Shown: positions 17,107-24,427 of the stretch, piece by piece
Position numbering within the stretch: position 1 is the stretch's first letter
Layout of the letters: each line of letters starts with the position of its first letter
From: Xylanibacter ruminicola
GTDB lineage: Bacteria; Bacteroidota; Bacteroidia; Bacteroidales; Bacteroidaceae
DNA: 64,000 nucleotides
Direction: 5' to 3'
NCBI RefSeq assembly: GCF_900107775.1
Contig: NZ_FNRF01000003.1
Location: forward strand, 496,001 to 560,000
Notes under the pieces: generated by a model
Databases searched by the model: none
Seen by the model: the letters and a program-made list of their open reading frames with translations, nothing else
Told to the model about the DNA's origin: nothing
Translations under genes and position numbers: made by a program

Positions 17107-19635
17107 TTAGGTGGCAGAATTTTCCACCTTATATTCTGTAGGTGTCATACCCATTTCGGTTTTGAAGCACTTGCCGAAGTATTTCGGGTCGGAGAATCCG
17201 CAGGTGTAAGCCACGTCGTTTACTGAAGCTCCGTTCTTCAGCATTTGGCAGGCTTTGCGTATGCGGGCCTCACGTATGAAGTCGAGCGGGGTGACGCCCA
17301 GCAGTGATTTCATCTTGCGGTTCAGTCCCGATCGGCTTGTAGCAGTGGCCTCGGCCATATCGCCGATGTTGATATCGGCATCACCCAGATGCTGTTCGAT
17401 GAATGTCATAGCGCGCTTCATAAAAGCCTCGTCTTCAGGCTTTATTGCAGGCTGTTTCTCCTCTGTAGTAGTTGTTGGGTGGGTATTCTCTTTGGTATTC
17501 AGTAGAGTCAAGTAAGCTTCGTGCAGTTCGTTCTGCTGTCGTTTCAGTTTCCTGATATGGCGTCGCGTGCGCAGTATGCCCCATATTGTCATTGCTACCA
17601 GCAGCGTGTAGAGAACCTTGGCCCATGCAGTCTCCCAGAAAGTGGGTTTCACGATGATGACCAGTTGGCGTACGTTGTCGCTCCATACGCCTTCGCTGTT
17701 GGTCGATCGCACTTCGAGCACATACGTGTCAGGTCGCAGGTCGAGGAATGTGGCCGAATGGTTAGTGCCGATGTTGTTCCACTGTTCGCTGCCGCCTCTT
17801 AGTCGGAAGGCATAGTGAATATCGCCGCCGTCAGAGTAGTCGAGAGCAGCAAAGGTGATGGTGATGTTGCGCTCCGATGGTGAGAGTGTCAGCGTGTCGA
17901 GCGCGTTCACGGCATAGTCTATCGGGCTGTTCTGTATGGATATGCCAGTCAGGGCTATCGGTGGTGCGAAACTACTCTTCTTCATGCTGCTGGGGGCTAT
18001 CACGAAAGCCCCGTTCTGCAGTCCGAAGATGCGCCTGCCGTCGGGTAGTAGTACCGAGGTAGCATCCGAGAAGCGCAGATGGTCGTTCCACAGATAGCTG
18101 TCGTATCTGGCATGCAGTTTGTTGTCCAGCGTCTCGGCCGTCAGACATATTATCTGGTTGTTGCTTACGATATAGAGATTGTCTCTCTCTACGAAGGCCG
18201 ACAAGGCCACATCCGATGGCATCCCCGTTGAAGTGTCGAAATGTCTGAATTCCAGATTCTGGCTCAGGATATCTTCCGACAGTATCTGGTTCACCCCTCC
18301 GCTCTCGGTACAGATATACAGACGCTGGCGGTTGTCCTCGGCCACAAACATCGTGGCGTTGTTGCTCAGACTCGAACAGCGCTGTGCATCCTTGGTGTGG
18401 TGCGTCCACCTGATGGCTTTCACGTCGGCTGCGCTCACGTCGGTCACCAGCAGTCCTGTTGTCGTGGCCACGAGCATCTTGCCATCCTTGGTGATGTGGA
18501 TATGGCGGATGCGCAGACAGGCATCCTGAGGCACTTTCAGTCCGTTGTCCTTGTGGGTGAAATGCAATGCCTTCTCATGTGGGTGCTCCAGACAGTTTAG
18601 TCCGCCGTCAAAAGTGCCAATCCACAGGCGACCTCGTGGGTCTTCCTTCATAAAGAATACGTGGTCGAAGCTCAGCGAACTTGGTGTCTCGTTATGCCTG
18701 AAGTGCTCTATGCCGAAGGAGCCGTCTTTCTGTTCCGTCAGTCTGAACAGTCCGTCGGGTTTGCTGCCCAGCCAGAACACGCCTTTAGAGTCCTGAAGCA
18801 TGCAGTAGATAGGCGATCCGAACGAGGTGTAGTTGTGGTGCAGTCGGCCGTCTTTCCCTAAATAGCCTAATAAGGTATTATCGTGTGCGTACAATCTTAT
18901 TGTTGCATCATCCTTGCTTGTTATCCAGTAGCGTTGGTACGAGTCCACGTAGAAACAGCGTATCTGTGCAGACTTCTCTTGTGGCAGCATTTGGTAAGCC
19001 TTCTTTTTGAAAATCAGTCGGTAGGCTCCGTAGCTGCTGATGAGCCACACGTTTCCCTCACTGTCTGTAGTGCTGTATTTCACTTTCTGGCCTAAGGCGA
19101 TGTTGGGCTTATAGGGAAGCCAGTTGCCAGATTTGGATTGGCGGGTCAGCAGTTGTCCGTCATTGCAGATTTTCCATTCCACTCCAAATTGGTCTGTATG
19201 AAGATAAGGGGCTTCGTAGTTGGCCACTTCTTGTTGGTGTTTGTTGTCGAAATACTTGATGAGCGAAAGCTCTTTCTCTCTCTCGAGTGTCTGGTATCTG
19301 CACCATTTTACATCGAAGAGAAACACGCGCCCTTCTATCTGGCATAGCAGGTTGCCATCGTCGGCCAGTATCATGTCTTGTATGCGATCGCTGGGGATGT
19401 CGATGCCGTCGCCCGGTCTCGACTTGAAGCATTGGAATTCGTAGCCGTCATAGCGGTTCAGACCGTTCCATGTGGCAAACCACATCATCCCCTGATGGTC
19501 TTGCACGATCTGTGTGACATACCATTGGGCCATGCCACTAAACTCATCATAATGTGTCACTATGCATTGTGATTGGGCTTTAGTTGGCAGAGTTGTAAGT
19601 AATACGAGTATAGTTAGGAGAATATTCCTCTTCAT
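17107..19635 (-). CDS. membrane sensor with beta-propeller fused directly to an AraC DNA-binding domain (HTCS-like, no kinase)
   Basis: 842 residues. A signal peptide (MKRNILLTIL...TKAQS) precedes a two-propeller sensor of the HTCS type (repeats such as DHQGMMWFATWNGLNRYDGYEF and DPRGRLWIGTFDGGLNCL), a Y_Y_Y domain (about 595-660, ending LRPDTYVLEVRSTNSEGVW), one membrane segment (about 671-688) and a charged linker (RTRRHIRKLKRQQNELHEAY). The last ~105 residues are an AraC helix-turn-helix pair (INIGDMAEATATSRSGLNRKMK; VNDVAYTCGFSDPKYFGKCFKTEMG). The HisKA, HATPase and receiver domains of a normal HTCS are absent, with only ~50 residues between membrane and AraC parts, and the frame is intact. 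It would sense an oligosaccharide in the periplasm and bind DNA at the membrane. Adjacent SusC/D pair 1 is the likely target. Confidence 0.88.
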   Translation of the reverse strand: MKRNILLTILVLLTTLPTKAQSQCIVTHYDEFSGMAQWYVTQIVQDHQGMMWFATWNGLNRYDGYEFQCFKSRPGDGIDIPSDRIQDMILADDGNLLCQIEGRVFLFDVKWCRYQTLEREKELSLIKYFDNKHQQEVANYEAPYLHTDQFGVEWKICNDGQLLTRQSKSGNWLPYKPNIALGQKVKYSTTDSEGNVWLISSYGAYRLIFKKKAYQMLPQEKSAQIRCFYVDSYQRYWITSKDDATIRLYAHDNTLLGYLGKDGRLHHNYTSFGSPIYCMLQDSKGVFWLGSKPDGLFRLTEQKDGSFGIEHFRHNETPSSLSFDHVFFMKEDPRGRLWIGTFDGGLNCLEHPHEKALHFTHKDNGLKVPQDACLRIRHIHITKDGKMLVATTTGLLVTDVSAADVKAIRWTHHTKDAQRCSSLSNNATMFVAEDNRQRLYICTESGGVNQILSEDILSQNLEFRHFDTSTGMPSDVALSAFVERDNLYIVSNNQIICLTAETLDNKLHARYDSYLWNDHLRFSDATSVLLPDGRRIFGLQNGAFVIAPSSMKKSSFAPPIALTGISIQNSPIDYAVNALDTLTLSPSERNITITFAALDYSDGGDIHYAFRLRGGSEQWNNIGTNHSATFLDLRPDTYVLEVRSTNSEGVWSDNVRQLVIIVKPTFWETAWAKVLYTLLVAMTIWGILRTRRHIRKLKRQQNELHEAYLTLLNTKENTHPTTTTEEKQPAIKPEDEAFMKRAMTFIEQHLGDADINIGDMAEATATSRSGLNRKMKSLLGVTPLDFIREARIRKACQMLKNGASVNDVAYTCGFSDPKYFGKCFKTEMGMTPTEYKVENSAT

Positions 19636-19660
19636 TTTCTTATAGTTGTCTTATTGGATG

Positions 19661-19668
19661 CAAAGATA
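19661..19668 (-). promoter_or_regulatory. -7 element TATCTTTG for the AraC-type sensor
   Basis: Matches TAnnTTTG, 26 bases upstream of the sensor ATG, in the 110-base gap behind the BNR protein gene. The sensor therefore appears to have its own promoter. Confidence 0.55.
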
Positions 19669-19745
19669 AGACAAAAATTGCATTTATTAGGCACTAGAGC
19701 GTAAAAAAACAATAAAGTTCTTTTTTTGCGACATGAAGCGTCCAT

Positions 19746-20831
19746 TTAAGGCTCCACGATGGTGCAGGCTACATCTTCTTTATTGATGGAGTAGCCGATG
19801 ACGAGTTTGTTGCCCCATACGAAAGCTTTGGGATAGCTGTAGCCAAGTGTTTTGTAGCGGCCTTCGTAGCGGCGGGGTGGAAGCTCCTCTTTCGTGCGCA
19901 GGGTGATGGTTTTATCGAATGTTTTTCCATCTTTTGAGAGCTGCAGCACCAGCGGCCAGCGCTCTTTGCTGCCAGAGGGACAGCTCACCATAAAAGCCGT
20001 GCCGTCGGGCAGATTGCCGGCACACTGCTTGGTTCTGCCGTCGATATAATCGGTCAGCACGGGTTTGGTGAACGATACACCGCGGTCGGTGCTGTAGGAG
20101 ACCAACTTGCGGAACGAGCTGTTCTGGTCGCGAAACAGCATCACCAGTGTGCCATCGGGGCGCACATACTGACTGGGTTCAATCTCGCGCGATGTCTTAC
20201 CCTTGTCTTCGGCCTCAAAACGGGCTTTATTCCATCCGCTCACGCCATGAGGATCGTCAGTATATATCGGACATACATGCAGACCTGGCATGAAGTGGGC
20301 TGCGCCAATCAGTCGGCCGTCTTTCAGTCGGTAAGGGTCTTGCTCCAGCACTCCCTGCATGGGCGTGCCGTCGGCCATCAGTACGGGTTGCAGTTGGCTC
20401 CACGTGCGTCCGTCGGTGGTGGTCATGAAATAAGTACGTCCACCACGAGGCTCAAGTCCTTTCTGCCACAGGTCGATATAAGCCGTTAGCGTGTTGCCAT
20501 TTACCAGCCATCCGCCCGATGTGCAGTAGTCGGTAGCTGTTGGCAGGGCCAGCGCTGCTGGTTTGCTCCACGTTTTTCCCTCGTCGCTGCTTGTGCTGTA
20601 GGCCACCCACGTGTCGTCGGTGTCCTCGTCCTTAGGCGAGCTCTGCCACATGCAGTACAGCTTTCCCTTGAAAACCGTCATCACCACCCCGTTGGCATAG
20701 TGGTCGCTACCCTCTGTTGCATGGAAGACAGAGGTGGTAGTTACAGTGGCTTTTGTGCGTTGTTTGTCGGGCGTCGCCGCTGTTAACAGTATGACTACTA
20801 ATAATGCAAATAGCAGTTTGATTTGTTTCAT
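19746..20831 (-). CDS. secreted BNR/sialidase-fold protein (exo-alpha-sialidase-like)
   Basis: The open frame extends upstream to 21044, but the -7 element at 20858-20865 lies inside that extension and only the ATG at 20831 gives a signal peptide (MKQIKLLFALLVVILLTAATP). The protein is then 361 residues. Four Asp-box type repeats are visible (SSDEGKTWSKP, TTDGRTWSQL, STDRGVSFTKP, SKDGKTFDKTI), the signature of six-bladed sialidase-like propellers. The family includes GH33 sialidases, enzymes acting on ulosonic acids, and other hydrolases sharing the fold. In a pectin locus a target other than sialic acid, for example an acidic pectin sugar, is plausible, but no residue pattern here settles it. 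It is separated by 260 bases from GH28 and probably transcribed on its own. Confidence 0.75.
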   Translation of the reverse strand: MKQIKLLFALLVVILLTAATPDKQRTKATVTTTSVFHATEGSDHYANGVVMTVFKGKLYCMWQSSPKDEDTDDTWVAYSTSSDEGKTWSKPAALALPTATDYCTSGGWLVNGNTLTAYIDLWQKGLEPRGGRTYFMTTTDGRTWSQLQPVLMADGTPMQGVLEQDPYRLKDGRLIGAAHFMPGLHVCPIYTDDPHGVSGWNKARFEAEDKGKTSREIEPSQYVRPDGTLVMLFRDQNSSFRKLVSYSTDRGVSFTKPVLTDYIDGRTKQCAGNLPDGTAFMVSCPSGSKERWPLVLQLSKDGKTFDKTITLRTKEELPPRRYEGRYKTLGYSYPKAFVWGNKLVIGYSINKEDVACTIVEP

Positions 20832-20857
20832 ATCTGTGTAATAGTTTCTTTTGGCTG

Positions 20858-20865
20858 CAAAAATA
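20858..20865 (-). promoter_or_regulatory. -7 element TATTTTTG for the BNR protein; fixes its start at 20831
   Basis: Matches TAnnTTTG, 27 bases before the chosen ATG. The rest of the 20832-21091 gap is A/T-rich and holds no gene I can support, only a short TTGCAT/ATGCAA hairpin near 20988. Confidence 0.6.
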
Positions 20866-21091
20866 TAATAAACTTTCATTTCCTCTTCCTTAGTCGTGGA
20901 TTTGCGGTGCCAGCCTCGAATTTTTTTAGAAGGCCTACAAAAAAATATCTCAGGTTTGTTCGCAATTTTTAGACGCTTTTGTTGGTCTTGCATCTTAATG
21001 CAAAGAGATGCTGTAATTTTTTCAAATGTGCAAGTTTTTGGCAACTATTTTTAATCTTCAGAGCAATTTTTTTATTGAGGGAACTTATAAC

Positions 21092-22639
21092 CTACTTCAT
21101 AATCACTTTCTTTCCGTTGTGGATGTAGATGCCCTTGGAGCGTGCCATCTTGTTGTAGGTATGCCCCTGCAGATTGTAGTAGCGGTCTGCTGTAGGCTGC
21201 GGGGCGACTATGGCAGTGGCTATGCCAGAGGTGCTGCCGTTCCAGCTATAGGAGGCCTCGTACGAATTCTCCATTACGCTGCTCAGATCGGCATCGGTGG
21301 TACTGACGCTCTGGCTGGTGCGTGTCTTGGTGAACGTACATCCGTTGATAAACTTGATATCCTTGCAGAAGAACAGGCGCACGCCGTTGCGATGGGCTAT
21401 CTGCACGTTGTCGAAGGTGACGTCGTGCACGTAGCTCTCCGGGCGTCCGTAGATCATGATGCCGTTGTAGTTCTTGTCATTGCTGTTCTTGGTGTCGTAG
21501 CCTGAGACGGTGACATTCTGGATGAGAATGTCGTGATAGTGTGGGGTAGTGGACTTGACGCTCTCGGGCGATGCTGCGGCAGCGGCTGGCGAGTCGGGCA
21601 CCTTGTCGTACCAGGCGGTAATCTGTATCGGGGTGGCCACATTGTGCATGGTGCAGTCGCGGAAGATGATGTCGTGCACGTCGCCGCTGCGGTCGGTATT
21701 CGACTTGAGGCGGAAGCCGCAGTCGGTGCCATCGAAGCTCAGGTCCTCGTAGATGATATGGTGCATATCCACAGTATAGCTGCCCAACGAGGCACCATGA
21801 CCAGCCTTGAACTGGCAGTTCCACACATGGATGTATTGGGCGTTGCTGTCGGTGACGACGTTATCGTCGCCCGTGTCTATCAGGCAGTTGTAGATGTTGC
21901 AATACTGTGTCCAGATGGGAATGCCATCGGTGTTATGAGATGGGTCGGCTACAGTCGATGCAGGTGCATAGATGTGCACATCGTGCACGGTGTTGTGTGC
22001 CCCTTTTCCCGACTGTCCCAGGGTGAGGTTGGTGCCTGGCGCATTCTGCAGACGGAAATGGCGGAACAGATGGCGCTCTCCCTGATAGAGGCGGATGATT
22101 GAGCCGCGCTGCAAACCCGACTCCTTGGCCTCGACGGCATCCCACCAGGGACCGCCCTGCCCCTCGATGACAGAAGTCTCGGCACTCTCGCCCTCGATGA
22201 CGATATCCGTGGCTCCCTTCTTATCGGTGATATAAGGTGTCTTGGTGGTGTGGTCGGGCTGGTCGGCATAAGCCAGCAATTTGAGGGTAGCACCGGCACA
22301 GAGATGCAGCACCGTGCGCGAACCGATGGTGATACGACCGAAGAGCCACTCGCCGGTAGGCACGATCACCATGCCGCCGCCAGCCTGGTGGGCAGCATCG
22401 AGTGCGGCCTGGATGGCAGCGGTGTTATCCGCCGCGGTAGTGGCAGCACCAAAATCAGTGATATCAAACGTGTTGGCTGCCGTGAACGCAGGCAGCCCCT
22501 GTGGCAGCTCTACCGCTTTCCAGCCCTGCGGCGTGTTCTGCGCCTCAGCTTCGGCCTGCATGCTGAAACTCACATCGGCATGGGCTGTCTGTGTGGCAGC
22601 AAGCAGCATGATTGCTGTGATATAGTTTCTAATTCTCAT
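21092..22639 (-). CDS. GH28 polygalacturonase with C-terminal sorting-type tail
   Basis: 515 residues with a signal peptide (MRIRNYITAI...QTAHA). The beta-helix of GH28 is supported by the full active-site set: HNTDGIPI with Asp238, TGDDNVV with Asp258/Asp259, AGHGASLGS with His281, and FRLKS with the conserved Arg-x-Lys. It hydrolyses alpha-1,4-galacturonosyl bonds in homogalacturonan, or galacturonosyl-rhamnose bonds in rhamnogalacturonan branches of the family. The last ~28 residues (RYYNLQGHTYN... GIYIHNGKKVIMK) look like the tail found on many Prevotella secreted proteins and resembling type IX secretion signals. It follows the SGBP by 82 bases containing a hairpin (22667-22693), so it is the last gene of the SusC-SusD-SGBP-GH28 operon. 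Confidence 0.93.
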   Translation of the reverse strand: MRIRNYITAIMLLAATQTAHADVSFSMQAEAEAQNTPQGWKAVELPQGLPAFTAANTFDITDFGAATTAADNTAAIQAALDAAHQAGGGMVIVPTGEWLFGRITIGSRTVLHLCAGATLKLLAYADQPDHTTKTPYITDKKGATDIVIEGESAETSVIEGQGGPWWDAVEAKESGLQRGSIIRLYQGERHLFRHFRLQNAPGTNLTLGQSGKGAHNTVHDVHIYAPASTVADPSHNTDGIPIWTQYCNIYNCLIDTGDDNVVTDSNAQYIHVWNCQFKAGHGASLGSYTVDMHHIIYEDLSFDGTDCGFRLKSNTDRSGDVHDIIFRDCTMHNVATPIQITAWYDKVPDSPAAAAASPESVKSTTPHYHDILIQNVTVSGYDTKNSNDKNYNGIMIYGRPESYVHDVTFDNVQIAHRNGVRLFFCKDIKFINGCTFTKTRTSQSVSTTDADLSSVMENSYEASYSWNGSTSGIATAIVAPQPTADRYYNLQGHTYNKMARSKGIYIHNGKKVIMK

Positions 22640-22666
22640 TCCTAAATAGTTTTTTATTTTTTGAAA

Positions 22667-22693
22667 GGGCGAACGCTATGATAGCATTCGCCC
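22667..22693 (-). terminator. intercistronic hairpin between SGBP and GH28
   Basis: Twelve-base stem with one mismatch (22667-22678 with 22682-22693) and a 3-base loop, GC-rich at the base. The tail in the direction of transcription is TTTC followed by A-rich sequence, so termination would be partial at best. Confidence 0.5.
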
Positions 22694-22721
22694 CTTAATG
22701 ATACTGTTTCTGTTGCGACTA

Positions 22722-24413
22722 TTATGGCAACCAGCGTGGGTCGCCAACCTTAGCCTTGATTGCGTCAGAGTTTGTTAATGTATAGTCGCCAGGCATCAGA
22801 CTTCCTGCAGGATTTGGATTCTTGAAGGTCTTCTTGGTCTCTGTGTCCAACTTCGTACCATCGAGCGGATTGACAGGTGTGCCGTCAGCCTCGCTGATAG
22901 CCCATTCCAGATCGCTGGTGAAGAATACATTGTCGGTAGTAGGAACTACAGTACCTGTCCATCCCTTGATGCCAGACTGTGGCTTGGTGTGAACCTCACC
23001 GCATGAGCCATAGATAGAGTTCTTGATATTGATTCCACCAGCCCAGGTCTTCTCTTGCAGTTCGATACAGCCACGGCTGTTGCCAGAGAAGTAAACGAAT
23101 GTGCAGTGGTCGATATCTACACTACCGCAGGCGATATCCTTGCTCTTGGTGTTGACAAACAGACGAACGCAGTTAGCAAATGTAGAGTTGGTCACCTTGA
23201 TGTTCTTAATGGCAGCTCCGTTGTTATCAACGTTGGTAATGCCATATCCACCGATGTACTCAAAGATACAATCGTCGGCAATGAAGTTTTCAACCTCGTT
23301 AGTGCTGCGTACGCGGAGCACACCACGCTTGTAGCGGACGTTGCAGGATTTCAACGATACGGTACCAATCTTAGCACTGCTACTGGGGTTGAAGAGATAT
23401 GTGCCACCGTAGTTGCTACTTGTCTTTAGCTTGGTCTCGTCATCGGTGAAGTCAATCTTCTCGAAGTATATACCGCCCAGCTCTACACCATTGGCAAGGT
23501 CGAAGTTGCCTGTTACGTGCCAAACAGCATAGCCTTTCAGACTGAGACCTGTCACAAACTTGATGTTACCTGTTGTAGAAGGCAGTTTGACAGTCTCCAA
23601 GCGATAGTCCATGCCACCCTGCATGACGATGGTGATATCCTGATTAGGATAGAGCTGAACCAGTGAGTCGATGTTGTTTGTGCTCACCCACTTCAAGCTC
23701 TCCTTTTCGTCCAGGGTACGCAGGTCAACCACGTTGCCTTCGTAAGTCTCTTCGGCAGTAGTAGTAATGCGTTTCTTACCCTGATAGGTGCCGTTGGCCC
23801 AAGCCTCCACCTTGTAGGTGGTCTTTGGCTCCATGCCGCCCACAATCTTCTGACCTGCAGCATTGTCGGCCTCTGTCACGTCATACTCGGCTACTATGAC
23901 ATCGTCGGCATCCGTCTTGATAACAATCTTGTCGTAGCTGACACCCACCGGCCAGCTGATACGTGCCTGAATATCGATGATGTCGGTAGTGGCAGGCGTT
24001 ATGAGCTTGGTAGGATAGTCGGGGGTAGTGGTTGTGATAGAGTACTCTTTAGATGAGAGGCCAGAGCTGGTATTGGTTGCACTGATGTAGATAAAGTACT
24101 CTTTGTCGTACTCCAGTCCAGTGAACGAGCAATTCAGCTCAGAGGTGGTCACTGTCTTTTCAGCTACACTGCCATCTACAGGCACTACTCTAACCGTGTA
24201 CTGGTCAGCATCGGTATAATTGTCCCATTTCACATTCATGTAGGGAACGTCGTTGTCGTCCAGACCCAGCTCTACATTATCGTCGCTGTTGATGATAGGA
24301 CGGAACAACGCATCGGCCTTGGTGAGGTTATCGTCATCACTACAGCTGATGAACGTTCCTGTTCCTGCTGTTACTGCTGCAAACAGCAACATGGTCTTAA
24401 TTATCTTTTTCAT
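22722..24413 (-). CDS. surface lipoprotein with fibronectin-III repeats and beta-helix (DUF4957/DUF5123 type), probable glycan-binding protein
   Basis: 563 residues. The lipobox FISC near residue 24 is followed by SDDDN, an acidic surface-export signal. Two fibronectin-III-like domains follow (about 45-130 and 135-218, ending TTTTPDYP and TTAEETYEG), then a parallel beta-helix region (about 265-500) with repeated turns such as CNVRYKRGVLRVR, DDCIFEYIGGYGI and DHCTFVYFSGN, and a C-terminus ending VGDPRWLP. This is the DUF4957/DUF5123 type seen after SusD in pectin loci. No pectate-lyase catalytic set is evident, so binding of long pectic chains at the surface is more likely than cleavage. It starts 14 bases after SusD. 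Confidence 0.85.
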   Translation of the reverse strand: MKKIIKTMLLFAAVTAGTGTFISCSDDDNLTKADALFRPIINSDDNVELGLDDNDVPYMNVKWDNYTDADQYTVRVVPVDGSVAEKTVTTSELNCSFTGLEYDKEYFIYISATNTSSGLSSKEYSITTTTPDYPTKLITPATTDIIDIQARISWPVGVSYDKIVIKTDADDVIVAEYDVTEADNAAGQKIVGGMEPKTTYKVEAWANGTYQGKKRITTTAEETYEGNVVDLRTLDEKESLKWVSTNNIDSLVQLYPNQDITIVMQGGMDYRLETVKLPSTTGNIKFVTGLSLKGYAVWHVTGNFDLANGVELGGIYFEKIDFTDDETKLKTSSNYGGTYLFNPSSSAKIGTVSLKSCNVRYKRGVLRVRSTNEVENFIADDCIFEYIGGYGITNVDNNGAAIKNIKVTNSTFANCVRLFVNTKSKDIACGSVDIDHCTFVYFSGNSRGCIELQEKTWAGGINIKNSIYGSCGEVHTKPQSGIKGWTGTVVPTTDNVFFTSDLEWAISEADGTPVNPLDGTKLDTETKKTFKNPNPAGSLMPGDYTLTNSDAIKAKVGDPRWLP

Positions 24414-24427
24414 AATGCGTCTCCTCG

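Noticed and set aside
20832..21044. 71-codon N-terminal extension of the BNR protein
   Set aside because: It contains the -7 element, is A/T-rich, and places the signal peptide internally; the ATG at 20831 is the better start.
22722..24413. Active pectate lyase reading of the beta-helix lipoprotein
   Set aside because: The beta-helix is visible, but no calcium-binding Asp cluster or catalytic Arg/Lys pattern of pectate lyases could be picked out; a binding role is more consistent.
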